Shown here in pieces: positions 1 through 11,011 of a stretch of 51,928 bases of DNA. Position numbers and translations under genes: made by a program. The DNA is from Welwitschia mirabilis (Eukaryota > Gnetophyta > Gnetopsida > Welwitschiales). Positions within the stretch are counted from its first letter, which is position 1; every line of letters starts with the position of its first letter. The notes below the pieces were generated by a model. It searched no databases, was not told the DNA's origin, and saw nothing but the letters and a program-made list of their open reading frames with translations. The stretch is from positions 129,022,341 through 129,074,268 of the forward strand of contig JBOZIK010000001.1 of the NCBI GenBank assembly GCA_051453625.1. Reading direction: 5' to 3'.

Positions 1-40
1 CATCACACATAAGTTTAAAAGGTAACTTCCAATTGGGTGA

Positions 41-194
41 TTAGATCATTGGTGTGAAAGTTAGTTTTCTTTGAGTTATTCTAATGCATTTTGACTTTAG
101 ATCATGGGTGTGAAAGTTAGTTTTTGTTTGATTCATTCTAATGCATTTTGACACTACTATAGTTTTTCTTTGACTTATTCAAATGCGTTTTGAC
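41..194. repeat. Tandem repeat of about 56 bp, 2.7 copies
   Basis: Two nearly identical units (41-95 and 97-152) share TAGATCAT, GTGTGAAAGTTAGTTTT and ATTCTAATGCATTTTGAC. A third, shortened unit (153-194) ends in the same way. The array begins where recognisable RT/RNase H coding of element 1 stops (about 195), so it either interrupts the element or grew within it. Confidence 0.8.
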
Positions 195-1270
195 ACTCTG
201 GAATCTGGTCGAAGAAGACTTCCTTGCTCAAAATATCACACGAAGGCTTAGAGATTTTACTGAAATCCTTGATGAACCGTCTATAATATCTTGCATACCC
301 TAAGAATGGTTTGACAGGCATGTGATTAAGGAAACCTTAGCCGGATTTACCTGAATTCCTTCCTTAGAGATAACATATCCTAAAACTATGCCTTGATTTA
401 TATAAAATGATATTTTTTCCAATTGAGTGCAGGGCATTTTTCGATACATCTTTTGAGGACACGTTTTAAGCTATTCAAACAGTGGTTAAATAAGATTCCA
501 TAAACCAAGAAGTCATCCATGGAGATTGCAACACCTAAATCTAATAAGTCAGAGAAGATTCTAAACATGCAACATTGGAAAGTGGTAGGTGCATCACACA
601 GGCCAAAGGGCATTCATTTGTAAGTGAATGTTCCATAAGGGTAAGTGAAGGTGATCTTGTCTTGATCTTTGGGAGCAATTTCAATTTGATTATAATCTGA
701 GTAACCATCCAATATATAGTAAAAAGGATGTCCTGCAAACTATTCTAAAATTTAATTTGGAAAAGGAAGAGGGTAATGATCTTTTCTAGACATAGTATTT
801 AATTTTTTATAATCAATATACATCCTCCATTTTACAGCAGGTTTAGTAGGGATAAGTTCATTATGCTTGTTAGGGACAAGGGTAACTCCTGATTTCTTTG
901 TTATAATATGAGTTGGATTTACCCACTTGCTATCTGAAATAAGGTAGATAATCCCATTATTGAGAAGCTTAATTACCTCTTTTTAATAACTTCCCTCATA
1001 GTTGAGCTTATCCTACGTTGTGCTTTAATGAATGGTTTGATATTTTCCTCTAGATATATATGGTGCATGCAAATACTAGGGTCAATGCCTCTAATGTTAG
1101 AGAGGGTCCACCCAATTGCCTATTTGTTTTTCCTTAAGAGTTTAAACAATGGATCTTCTTCGGACGTGATTAAGGAAGAGTATATGACTTCCAAGAAGGT
1201 GGAGTTATCCCCTCAAAAGCATATTTCGGATCATCAGGTCAAGGTTTTAAGTTCTAAGTCAACTTTATTT
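195..1270 (-). pseudogene. Ty3/gypsy reverse transcriptase remnant (element 1)
   Basis: This would have copied element RNA into DNA inside virus-like particles. On the minus strand, in order: an N-terminal segment with AIGWTLSNIRG and ICMHHIYLEE (about 1120-1050), the QRR segment near 1020, the substrate region WRMYIDYKKLN with HYPLPF (about 830-770), PFGLCDAPTTFQ (about 610), the catalytic SMDDF box (about 515), LNWKKYHF (about 420), and the connection segment FLGYARYYRRFIKDFSK (about 300-250). Both catalytic aspartates of the DD box remain, but the aromatic residue before M is serine. There are in-frame stops after KYHFI and a frameshift near 700 between the GYSDYNQ-like and PFGL segments. 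It is non-functional. The family call is firm. Confidence 0.9.
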
Positions 1271-1384
1271 TGGGCTATGGGGCATGTTGTTTGAGATCAT
1301 TTTCTTTCATCATTTTCGGGAGAGTGAGAAGTGGATTTTTGATCCTCAATAAGGCCTTCTATCCTATCTATGTACTCTACCCCT

Positions 1385-1840
1385 TCATCATTCAATGGCA
1401 ACTTCACAACATTAAAGACATTTAGCTCTATGTTCATGTTACTGAATGAAATTTTCATTAATTCATTCCTACAATTGATTAAGGAATTTGAGATTGCTAA
1501 GAATGGTCTTCCTAATATAATGGGTACTATTTAGTTTGATGATTTCTCCATGTCTAAGACCATAAAATCTGCTAGGAAGTAACAATTATCTACTCTAACT
1601 ATGACATCCTCGATGAATCCAAACGATGTTTTAACAGAGTTATCTACTAATTGGAATTGGAGTTTTGTGTTTTTGAGTCCTTCTAAGCCTAACTCCTTAT
1701 AGGTTTTATAAGGGAAAAAGTGTGCACTAGCTCCTAAATTCAACAAGGATTGGTTGAGAGTTTTGTTATCTATGGTAATGGTCATTATGGAACACCCAGT
1801 GTCTTTGTACTTTGGTGGAAATTGGTTTTGGAGAATCACA
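1385..1840 (-). pseudogene. Retroviral-type aspartic protease remnant (element 1)
   Basis: The minus strand encodes the protease segment that precedes RT in Athila-type polyproteins: a PPKYKD-like start, the active-site region LLNLGASAHFFP (codons around 1745-1720), LGLEGLKNTKLQFQLVD, SFGFIEDVIVRVD, VLDMEK, then ILGRPFLAISNSLINC. The active-site triad, normally D-(S/L)-G, reads N-L-G: the aspartate codon at 1738-1740 (plus-strand att) is AAT. An in-frame stop follows the MEKSSN segment at about 1530. The upstream part is lost in the gap 1841-2611. As an enzyme it is dead. Confidence 0.85.
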
Positions 1841-2611
1841 NNNNNNNNNNNNNNNNNNNNNNNNNNNNNNNNNNNNNNNNNNNNNNNNNNNNNNNNNNNN
1901 NNNNNNNNNNNNNNNNNNNNNNNNNNNNNNNNNNNNNNNNNNNNNNNNNNNNNNNNNNNNNNNNNNNNNNNNNNNNNNNNNNNNNNNNNNNNNNNNNNNN
2001 NNNNNNNNNNNNNNNNNNNNNNNNNNNNNNNNNNNNNNNNNNNNNNNNNNNNNNNNNNNNNNNNNNNNNNNNNNNNNNNNNNNNNNNNNNNNNNNNNNNN
2101 NNNNNNNNNNNNNNNNNNNNNNNNNNNNNNNNNNNNNNNNNNNNNNNNNNNNNNNNNNNNNNNNNNNNNNNNNNNNNNNNNNNNNNNNNNNNNNNNNNNN
2201 NNNNNNNNNNNNNNNNNNNNNNNNNNNNNNNNNNNNNNNNNNNNNNNNNNNNNNNNNNNNNNNNNNNNNNNNNNNNNNNNNNNNNNNNNNNNNNNNNNNN
2301 NNNNNNNNNNNNNNNNNNNNNNNNNNNNNNNNNNNNNNNNNNNNNNNNNNNNNNNNNNNNNNNNNNNNNNNNNNNNNNNNNNNNNNNNNNNNNNNNNNNN
2401 NNNNNNNNNNNNNNNNNNNNNNNNNNNNNNNNNNNNNNNNNNNNNNNNNNNNNNNNNNNNNNNNNNNNNNNNNNNNNNNNNNNNNNNNNNNNNNNNNNNN
2501 NNNNNNNNNNNNNNNNNNNNNNNNNNNNNNNNNNNNNNNNNNNNNNNNNNNNNNNNNNNNNNNNNNNNNNNNNNNNNNNNNNNNNNNNNNNNNNNNNNNN
2601 NNNNNNNNNNN
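1841..2611. other. Assembly gap (771 N)
   Basis: A run of N inside element 1, between gag and protease. Flanking sequence on both sides belongs to the same polyprotein, so the missing part is probably the gag C-terminus and the start of the protease. Confidence 0.95.
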
Positions 2612-4290
2612 TCTAGGGCCTCTAATTGCTTTTTCATTATCTTTCCTAAGCTGTTGGGAAAAAGGTAATGGTTCTTTGTAAGTAGGCTTTACACTCTTAT
2701 CCTTTTTCTTGTTTTCTATAGGGTTTAATTTATCCTTAGGCTTATTTTATGTGGGTGGATTTTTTAGCTCTTTCCCACTCCTAAGATGTATAAACTAGGT
2801 CTCTTCTATGTGTTATATTACTTTCGTAAATCTAACTGCTTTTGGATTTTGTTAGGCACTTATGGGGCGCTTTCCTCTTTCTCTTTGGTTTATTAATAAA
2901 AAAATTTAATCAATGGTTTGTTAGAGTGGGTTTATGATCTGTTCAGACCTTTGATTTGTTTGTTCTTATCTTTGATTTACTTGCATTTGTATTTCCATGA
3001 ACTTTTTGAAGACAAGTTAGATGAAGTTGTTTGATGGTTTAAATATGAAGGGTAAGAATTAGAAGATGAGGGAAATGAAGTCTTACGATGAAAATTTTGT
3101 TGTGGAATGTTATCTTGTTTCCAAAAGAAATTTGGATGATCTTGCCAACCAGGATTATAAGTGTTTAAGTATGGATTGTTTTGGGGTTTTGCCATTGTCC
3201 TACTACATTCACTTATTCATTAATTGTGCATTGGAATAAAGGGATAGATGGGCATTCAGTGGTTTACGAGTGTCGATATAATAGATTAAACACTTAGGTT
3301 TAGTGACCATAGGTGAGGTTGAGAGTGAGGCAGTTAATGATTTTAACTTTCTCACTAGTTCATCAATTCTATTATTTAGCTCAAAGTTTTCTAGAATCTT
3401 AAAAACACTAGTTGATTTAATTAGATGATGTGATCTTAAAGGTTCTATAGGTTTCTTCCAATTTTTCGAGCTATCAGCTATACTTTTCAAATACTCCCAA
3501 AACTTATCCAAGCGCATGCTCAGGAAATTACCATGGCTCGTCATTTACACTAGTTGATGGTCATTTGTGGACAACCCATCATAAAAGAAACTTATCTCCT
3601 TGCTTGGCAATCTTTATATCTTTCTAAGATGTGGGAGAAGGTTTCTTGATCCTTCTGTTGAAAGTTCATGATTTTCTTCTTTAGGGAATTTGTCTTGTGA
3701 CTAGGAAGGAACTTAAAGATAAAGGCTTTACTCAAGTCTATCTAGTTCATAATGGAGAAGGGTTTTAGGATGTATAGCCAGGAGTTTTCCTTCTCTTTTA
3801 GGGAAAAAGGAATAGATCTAACTGTGCCATAAATATTAGGATATTAAGGAATGATTGATAAAACGCATCCGAAATCCTTAAGGTGTAGGTAAGAATCTTT
3901 AGATTCAAGGCCATGGAAATGGGGTAAGAGTTGGATAGTGGAATGTTTAAATTCTAGCCTTTCTTTAATAGGTGGTACTCTACAAGAGGGTGTCCCTAGG
4001 CTTTGCAGTTTAAGGTACTCACAAAGAATTTGCCTAGGTTAATTGGTGGTAGTAGTGAGTGCAACTTGTTGTATGGCTACTTCTTGGGTGAAATAATATG
4101 CTTGTAACCTATTGAGCATTTATTAATTTGGTAAGGTTTCATCAAAGGAATCAAGTGGATCATTTACATTTTGTTGTGTTAAGTTAGTTTGATTATTTTG
4201 TGCAATTGAGGTTTGTTCTTGAGAGGCCTCTCGAGCTTAGCTTTGGGTTCTGAGTTCTCTCATCCTTTCATGATTGGTAAAGGAGTCCAT
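2612..4290 (-). pseudogene. Athila-like gag remnant (element 1)
   Basis: Gag forms the virus-like particle. A minus-strand ATG at 4290-4288 starts MDSFTNHERMRELR. Then come an LLPHFHGLESKDSYLHLKDF segment typical of the Retrotrans_gag domain (about 3950-3880), IPFSLKEKENSWL (about 3800), SKAFIFKFLPSHKTNSLKKKIMNF (about 3730-3660), SFMMGCP/FYDGLST (about 3590), LRSHHLIKSTSVFKILENFE (3450-3380), NNRIDELVRKLKSL (3370-3340), and NPYLNTYNPGWQDHPNFFW (3180-3130). Several stops and at least two frameshifts break it. The gag at 29910-31414 aligns with it segment by segment. What follows is lost in the gap at 2611. Confidence 0.85.
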
Positions 4291-4829
4291 GTTGCTTCTG
4301 GTTAATCTTCATATTGTATCACGAGTACAAGTCATGCAAGAAATAGATTTGGATGATTGCAAAGAGGTTCAAACAATAAAAAGGTAAGATTTTTAGGGAT
4401 CGCAAGTCATAGAGGGTTCCAAGGTTTTACAAATAGATTCATTGATCATGAATAGAACGTTTACAGTGTCAAGATTGCAATGAAGTAAAATAGAGACATG
4501 AATAAAATTGAGCAAAATCATGAGAAACTTTTAAAGGTTTTAATCATTTATGAATGTAGCAAAATAAAGTAGAGATGACGAACATGAGTAAAAAATAATA
4601 AGAATCAAGAAATATTTTTAAGAAAATTTTAATGTTTACATGCACATAGAAAAATGTAAAAACGCAGAAAATGAAGTAGAAAAGAAAAGCATGCAACACA
4701 ATCATAAACTTTGATTAAAGCTTTTTAAGGTTTTAAAGTTTTCTTAACTTCAAAGCAACCTACAACAAATGTTATTCCAGCAAAAAACAAGTTAGGAAAT
4801 CAAAAACAAAATTTAAAAATTTGAATCAA

Positions 4830-5062
4830 TTTAGGATAACATTAGAAGAACTAGTACTAATCACTGGAAAGCATACAAAAGAAAGAAAAATTAGACTAGT
4901 TCAGAATAACACTGGAAAGTACCAGTACAAACCATTAGAAAGAAAAAGAAAAGAAACACAAAACAAAAAGAAATAGGACCAATTCAATATCACTAGAAAC
5001 AGTACTAGTACCACCACTGGAGAAATAAGAACTTTGGGTAAAACTTACAAAAAGAAAAACTA
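4830..5062 (-). repeat. Leader repeats of element 1
   Basis: Between primer site and gag, the minus strand holds degenerate repeats built on ACTAGT and CCAGTG blocks separated by T/C-rich tracts of TTTCTTT. The same type of repeat sits at the same place in the second family member (29268-29440). It looks non-coding. Confidence 0.6.
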
Positions 5063-5093
5063 GTGCTCATCTGAGCTGCTACCATGTCATAAG

Positions 5094-5113
5094 CTCGGGT
5101 AACGACATCAAAA
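5094..5113 (-). other. Primer binding site, tRNA-Asp type (degenerate)
   Basis: Read on the minus strand just inside the LTR, TGATGTCGTTACCCGAG matches 12 of 17 positions of the Athila-type primer site TGGCGCCGTTGCCGGGG, which pairs with the 3' end of tRNA-Asp. Five of the six mismatches that I count lie at or next to CpG/CNG positions as C-to-T or G-to-A changes. The family reference is from memory. Confidence 0.65.
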
Positions 5114-5858
5114 TCTGATTAACTTGGAGTACAAAGTCTTAGATTTAAAACTAAGTTAAGAACTTAGTTATTGTTCTTCCTCAGGGATAACATGGGTTTA
5201 GGTTTAAAATTGCACTAACCTAAATCTTAATAAAAGTTACAAACCAAAGAAAGAAAGGAAAATGGTGAAGTTTAAAATTGAGTTGAAATTCGTCTTAGAG
5301 AATAGGGAAGTAAACTAGCTGCAAGGTATCACCAATTTGTTCTAAGCAATCTTTCACTCCAATGTTGTCCAATTGACTTCCTACAAAACAATAAAAACCA
5401 TCAAGTGCTTTTAGTCCAATTCATGAAGTATAATCTCATCCACCATATGATAAATGGTGAATCCAACTAACACTTAGTCTTAAATAACAATACAAACTAA
5501 AATACTAAGTAATAAAAAGAAATCCATACAATCAAACTAAAAAGGAATCCATGAAATTAAAATACTAAGTGATAAAAAGGAATCCATACAATAAAACTAA
5601 ACTTTATAGTTAAAGAAGTTAACTAAGCATTCTAATTATGATAGTACTTATAAATCAAGATCAAAGAAAAACATCTTTTGTATTAAAAAAAGAACAACTT
5701 TATAGAAAAGAAAGAATAAAGTAGAAAAAACTCCTTAGCAATCCTCAAAGACTAGCTTACTCCCCTAAAGAGTCACCTAGAAAGCCATCACAAGTTAATG
5801 CTCTGAAGTCTTCAATTTCTCTAAGGCAAAGGTCAATACAATGAAGGGTTAAAGGCCC

Positions 5859-5865
5859 TTTTATA
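5859..5865 (-). promoter_or_regulatory. LTR TATA box (element 1)
   Basis: Minus-strand CCTATAAAAGGGCC. The same CTATAAAARGGCC block occurs at the matching place in the two other LTR copies (27188-27195 and 28543-28550), which marks it as the Pol II promoter of this family. Confidence 0.75.
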
Positions 5866-5904
5866 GGAAGAGATAGGGGTGAGAATTGGTTATATTATTG
5901 GCTT

Positions 5905-6060
5905 GTAGTGTTAGGTAGAATCTTTGTCATTTAGCATTAGGGAGATGAGATTTTATCTTATAACATTAGGTAGATCAAAGTTTGTCCTCTAGCATTAGGT
6001 AGAATCTTCGGCATTTAGCATTTGGTAGAAGTTGTCTTGTAGCATTTGGTGGAGATCATC
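5905..6060 (-). repeat. Tandem repeats upstream of the LTR promoter
   Basis: About six degenerate units of 25-30 bp, each with a core TAGCATTAGGTAGA (plus strand) followed by a variable ATCTTYGTC-like tail. They lie just upstream of the TATA box, the place of enhancer repeats in U3. The same repeats are in the other LTR copies with different unit numbers. Confidence 0.75.
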
Positions 6061-6363
6061 ACATAGCTCCAATGTCACCTCCAGATACTTTCGCCACATG
6101 TCTTCAAATGCTTTTACTACATATCACCACCTCATATCTCCATTGCCATCATGGTTTTGTGCGAAATTATTTCCATTTTCTGCCATGTGTTCCAAAACGT
6201 GGCTAAATGTCTACAATTATTATGGAGAAAATCATAATATTAAATTTTATTTTAGAAACAATAGAATACATATTTTATGATTAAAATAATTAAATTAATG
6301 TCTTTGTTTACAATAAATTGCCTTGAAACACTTGATATAAATGTCAATTTTTACATCTTAACA

Positions 6364-7132
6364 CTACTAGTATAAAACTCGTCACATGAGAAATGACAAA
6401 TGAAAATGGATGCTAGTTATATGAATAAAGTTTGACATAAAAGACATGTAATAGAATTGACATATAATACTTTTCCTTTTACCTAAATTTATTATTCATT
6501 TAAACTTTTAAATTTCATTTACTAAGATGCATAAGATATTATCACTTTTACTAATACTTCTTTGTTAAGTTTCTTATTTAGGAAATACTACTCCTAAATA
6601 GTTTCAACTTCACATATTAATTATGCCATGTGAGGTTTTTACCTAAGACAGTGATGCTTGTTTTATCTTGTAAGGCTCCAAAATTACTTATTTTATTTTT
6701 TAATCTTGTTTTAGTTTTATCATTTTGTAAGAAATTTTACACCAATGTTATTTATATTCATTCTTTTATACTAGCTTACCACTAGGGTTGTAGTCTAACT
6801 AGTTGGACATGCATCCTTCAAACAAGAGGTCATTTGAATCTTTAGATGTTCCACTTGATACCAAAAATTCTATGAGACTATAAATGTAACTAAAATCATT
6901 TGTTTGGGTAATTGCAGTAGTTGAACTCCTGAAGGAAGGTACAATTATTAACATTTTCAAAGTCTAATCTCCCTTCTTTAAGATTAAAATGGCTTATTTT
7001 TATCTATAGTATAAAAATATAATTGGCTAAGATACTTTGATTATGACAATAGAAGCATGATTAATAATCTATGTTAAAATAAACTTTACTACCTCGTATT
7101 AAAGATGAATTTATAAATACTCTAAAAATTTG

Positions 7133-7136
<4 letters not shown>
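6364..7136. other. AT-rich spacer
   Basis: No reading frame of note. The only structure seen is the SINE-like segment at 6781-6842, listed separately. Confidence 0.6.
6781..6842 (+). mobile_element. Possible tRNA-derived SINE head
   Basis: GGTTGTAGTCTAACTAGTTGG resembles an A box (TRGYNNANNNGG), and about 33 bases on AGAGGTCATTTGAATC resembles a decayed B box (GGTTCGAATC). CATCCTTCAAACAAGAGGT sits where a tRNA anticodon arm would be. No target duplication or tail was found. It could be a chance match. Confidence 0.4.

Positions 7137-7188
<52 letters not shown>
7137..7188. repeat. Compound microsatellite (GT)n(GA)n
   Basis: About 20 GT units (7137-7176) followed by about six GA units. It lies shortly before the gap at 7234. 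Confidence 0.97.
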
Positions 7189-7189
<1 letters not shown>

Positions 7190-7233
7190 TGTATGTGTGT
7201 ATTAGCTAGTTACTTATTAATAAAAGAGTATTT

Positions 7234-7333
7234 NNNNNNNNNNNNNNNNNNNNNNNNNNNNNNNNNNNNNNNNNNNNNNNNNNNNNNNNNNNNNNNNNNN
7301 NNNNNNNNNNNNNNNNNNNNNNNNNNNNNNNNN
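7234..7333. other. Assembly gap (100 N)
   Basis: One hundred N, a usual placeholder for unknown length. Confidence 0.95.
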
Positions 7334-9340
7334 AGTTCTTATTAGATCATTTTTTTTCCTTCAATTCATAAGCTTAACATCTTATTTATTTATGCACCAA
7401 ATCATATGTAAGTATAAAACCAACATTAGATGGACTTGGCTTACATGTTACATTTTCTCCCTTGAATTTTTAGAGGAGATTTTAATATGGTTGAGTTCTA
7501 GTTAGACAAGCTTAGTGCAGATGCTTTTCCTTTTGATCTCTTTAGGATAAATTCTTTTTTGGAGTTTAATTTTTTATGTTGAAAATATTATTCTAATCTG
7601 CTTAGATGTTGTAACATCAATTTACCTAGAATAATTTTGGGAGTTTAATCAAGGGATTTATCGATGTTATTATTCTACTCGTTCATTTTAGTAACTAAAT
7701 CATATAATGAAATTTCTGGATATGACTATTTTATTTAATCATTCTCCTATATAGGATTTCATTTAGATTTGTAGGATCACCTTCATGAGGCCAATGTTCT
7801 TATTTTGATTTAATACAATATGATGTAATTTCACTATTAAATAGAAAATTTTTAATACATTACTTTGTGTAGAACCTAGGCCTTTTAGCAAAATAGGTTG
7901 GCATCATGTGAAGCTCTAAGAATTCCAAGAGTGCAAGTGGAAAAAGTGAATGAAAATAGTTAAAATTAATAATTAAATAAGCATCATGCAATTTAAAAAT
8001 CATAAACTAATTACAAATTACAAATATCCCCATTACAACTCAAGCTCAGGCCTATGATGAGATACAATTTTCATCATTTTCAAGGGTATACATACATGAT
8101 GCTTTTCATAACTTACTTCCTCAAATAACTCTAATGTCCCTTATATCTCTCTCATACACTCAATCTATTCCATTAATTATGGATTTAATAAGATTGACAT
8201 AAAATAACATATGACTCAAAGAATGAATTTGACATCCTATTTTTCTTTACAAATTATAAAATGTTGACATTACATCTATGCCAAATATACCAAACAATAA
8301 GTCTCTTAATGAAATAATTTTAAGGACATCCCCTAATTTGTGCACTATTCCATTTCATTGTACATATTTTAGAATAATTTATCACAAGATATTGTAAGGA
8401 TAATTACATACTTCTAATAATTGTTAATAGTAACTTAAGAGATTTCTTATTATCTTCTCTTTTAATGGATTACACATGTCTTAACATGCATGTCTCTAAT
8501 GTTTTTCTCATCTATTCTTTACTTCACTTTTGTTTCCTATATAATGGAATAAGACCATCAAATGAATCACTACACTTAACCTGGTAACATTTATCATACT
8601 TTAAAAGAAAAATTCACAACAAAGTCTAAACTTAAAAAGTGGGATATCTTAAATGTTACTAATCATGAAATACAAAACCTATTTTAATGATTTCAATAGA
8701 GTATTGTTTCATAGTCATAGACATCATAGTGAGTGATTTTCATGGTACTTACATCCTCCACCATGTTCCATGAAGTGATGTTAGAGATCTCTAGGTAATA
8801 AAAATTTTATCACTTTTCATTGGATGCCACTTTTGAATGAATAAACAAAAGCCATAGATTTTTAAAGCTTAGAAGAAAATGAAATCTAATTTATGATACT
8901 AGAGTGATACACTCTACAAACATGTTTGAGTATTTTGGGACTCATGCAATAAATGCCTTTAATCATAAATAATCATCATTATGACTACTATTATACAAAT
9001 CTAAAGGAAAATCATCATAATAACCACTGTTTTACAAATTTGTAGAGAAATGAAGGTTCATAGAATAATAAAGGTCTTTTTGTCTTATATATATTTCATT
9101 ATCTATAATTACTTTATGAAAACCTCTCTCAAGAAAAAAAATATTTTGGAATATGCAAGTTAAATTTCACAAGAAAGATGGGTATGATCTTTATCAAAAT
9201 TATTAAGTGTTGAAGGATTTAACTGCTTCACTATACTAGCCCTTCTTCTTTTTATCTAGAGTAAATATTTCTTTTTGCAATTGTTAAAACTATTTACAAG
9301 ATTATCTTTTTTGTAAATAATGGATTAGTTCTAACATCAT
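7334..9340. other. AT-rich spacer, nothing recognised
   Basis: No open frame of convincing length, no RNA gene and no recognisable transposon motif on either strand. Confidence 0.6.
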
Positions 9341-9665
9341 GCAATAATAAGTGGTTTGATTAGTTTTAACTAAATTTGATTGAATTTAGATTAAAATTAA
9401 TGATTTGACTAAGTTTAAGTGAGCTTGACTGAATTTAACTAAGTGTGAGGAGGTTTAACTATTTTGCTTTGCCTAAATTTGATTGAGTTTAACTTAATTT
9501 AACTATTTAAATAAGTTTGAATAAATTGTTCTTTGATTTTTGAAGATTCTTGATTATTTTGACTAATTTTAATTAAGTTGTTGACTGAATTTAACTACGT
9601 TTAATGGTTTTCATAGTTTGACTAGCTTTGACTCTTTAATTGGATTTGATGGTTTGACCAAGGTT
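9341..9665. repeat. Degenerate TTGACT/TTTAACTAA-rich stretch
   Basis: The stretch is made of variants of TTTGACTAA and TTTAACTAA, with seven TTGAC words on the plus strand. It looks like a decayed short-unit repeat. TTGAC is also the core of the WRKY W-box, but simple repeat decay explains it as well. Confidence 0.5.
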
Positions 9666-11008
9666 GATGTCCTCCTTCTAGCATTAAATTGTTATGATGA
9701 TTTCTTGCAACTTGAGTTTGATTGTGATTTTGGAAGACATTTTGCCTATGATTCTGTTTTATTTTAGGCCTAAGATTTTTGCCAATAGCAAAATTCAAAT
9801 ACAAGGCTAGTATAGTCGAAAGCAATTTGAATGTCGTAATTTCATCGAAGGCCAAAGTATGGAAACATAAGAGTTGATTTGAGATATAAATATGTAACCC
9901 TAATCTACTAAAATAAATTGTAGTGCATGGAATTTGAGATAAAATATGCTTATGCAAAACTAATCTAAGAAAAGAAGTAATGATACACCTAAACTAATCA
10001 AGCTCTACATTGATAAAGGCTACCCTTATAATCTATATAATAGAAGAAACTTGTCACTAAATCTTAAACAACATAAACTATGAGGAAGAAGTTCTTGCAA
10101 ATATTAAACACAAAAGAAAGTAATTCATATAAAAGTATAAAGGCATCTGTATCATAAAGTAGCCATTCCTCAATGGAGGAAATACCACCCAACACTAAGG
10201 TAATGTCTCTCTCTAATCCCAATGTCTCCTGCAATGAGTATGTCAGGTACTGTTAAAGATGATTAGGGATCAAAGGGGAGACTTTTATTTATAGATAGAA
10301 AAGAAAGGGAACTGATAGAAAAGCATCGATAAAACCCTAGCTAACATGCAAAGTAAAGTTATAATAAAGTAGCGACAACTTGGGAAAACATTCGGTAAAA
10401 GTGTGAAAGAACAGTGTCATCTTTCTAGTCATCTGGACGATAAAGGAGATGATGAAGACTGATAATTACATATCTGTTCCTATCCGACTACATGTAAACT
10501 TGTTATCATCCTATTAGAGGTGTCATCCACTACTGACATCTAGATGATGAGGTGGACAATAGGCTTGTGTTAATCTTTAGTCAGTTTGATCACTTATTGT
10601 TTGTGAGAATTGTTATCCAAAAATATCATTTATCCATATCTTCATAAAATGCTTGTAATTTATCTAAAAATTAAATGCTTTTATTCTCTTCATCTTAGTT
10701 CTTGATTATCATAAGAACTAAGCATTTATTTGTTAATTTACCTACAAAACAACTCATAATACCCTATTAAATACACATAAATTGGCAGTGTAACTAAGTG
10801 CAATAATGTGTCAGAGGTGCATTTTGACAACTAAGAGAAGATTTTATTCTTAGTGTAGTTTGTAAAATAGCTTTTTCTACCTTATAGAGAAGTCTTTTAT
10901 GATGTTTTAAAATAGATATAGACCTTGATCTCTATATTCTAATGAAAGGAATAAAAATTCTTGACAATCAACTATAATCCCTAAAAAACAAAATTTTGCA
11001 AACAACAT
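9666..11008. other. Spacer with a TATA-like box on the minus strand
   Basis: Minus-strand TATAAATAAA at 10293-10284 followed by AGTCTCCCC looks like a Pol II core promoter of the kind seen in LTRs. I could not find LTR ends or a coding region, so it is left unassigned. A 112-codon frame on the minus strand (9957-9622) has no recognisable motif. Confidence 0.35.
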
Positions 11009-11011
11009 AAA

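Larger units (their letters stand above)
1..6363 (-). mobile_element. Athila-like Ty3/gypsy LTR retrotransposon, 5' part (element 1)
   Basis: Read on the minus strand the order is LTR (6363 to 5116), primer binding site, leader, gag, protease, reverse transcriptase, then the window edge. This is the normal gag-pro-RT order of a Ty3/gypsy element. Short matches to Athila-type proteins include TYNPGW in gag and PFGLCDAP and MDDF in RT. Each reading frame carries stops, frameshifts and lost catalytic residues, so the copy is dead. The same family recurs in the opposite orientation at 25969-31712: LTRs, leader and gag align over their lengths. Integrase and the 3' LTR lie outside the window, so its target duplication cannot be tested. 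Clade assignment is from remembered family motifs. Confidence 0.9.
5116..6363 (-). repeat. 5' LTR of element 1 (about 1.25 kb)
   Basis: On the minus strand the LTR runs from TGTTAAGATGTAAAAATTG (6363) to GTTAATCA (5116), that is TG to CA, directly before the primer site. Length, ends, TATA box and internal repeats match the copy at 27961-29223. The LTR supplies promoter, transcript start and polyadenylation. Its outer flank is ctact (6364-6368). Confidence 0.85.

Noticed and set aside
1028-1294. Plus-strand 88-codon frame
   Set aside because: It is the reverse strand of the RT N-terminal region of element 1; the minus strand gives family motifs, this one gives none.
1750-2681. Long plus- and minus-strand frames across 1841-2611
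   Set aside because: They are open only because the run of N has no stops.
5905-6060. CRISPR-like array
   Set aside because: Units of 25-30 bp lie head to tail without unique spacers, inside an LTR of a plant element.
7130-7345. Frame with repeated VCVCVC
   Set aside because: Translation of the GT microsatellite and the gap.
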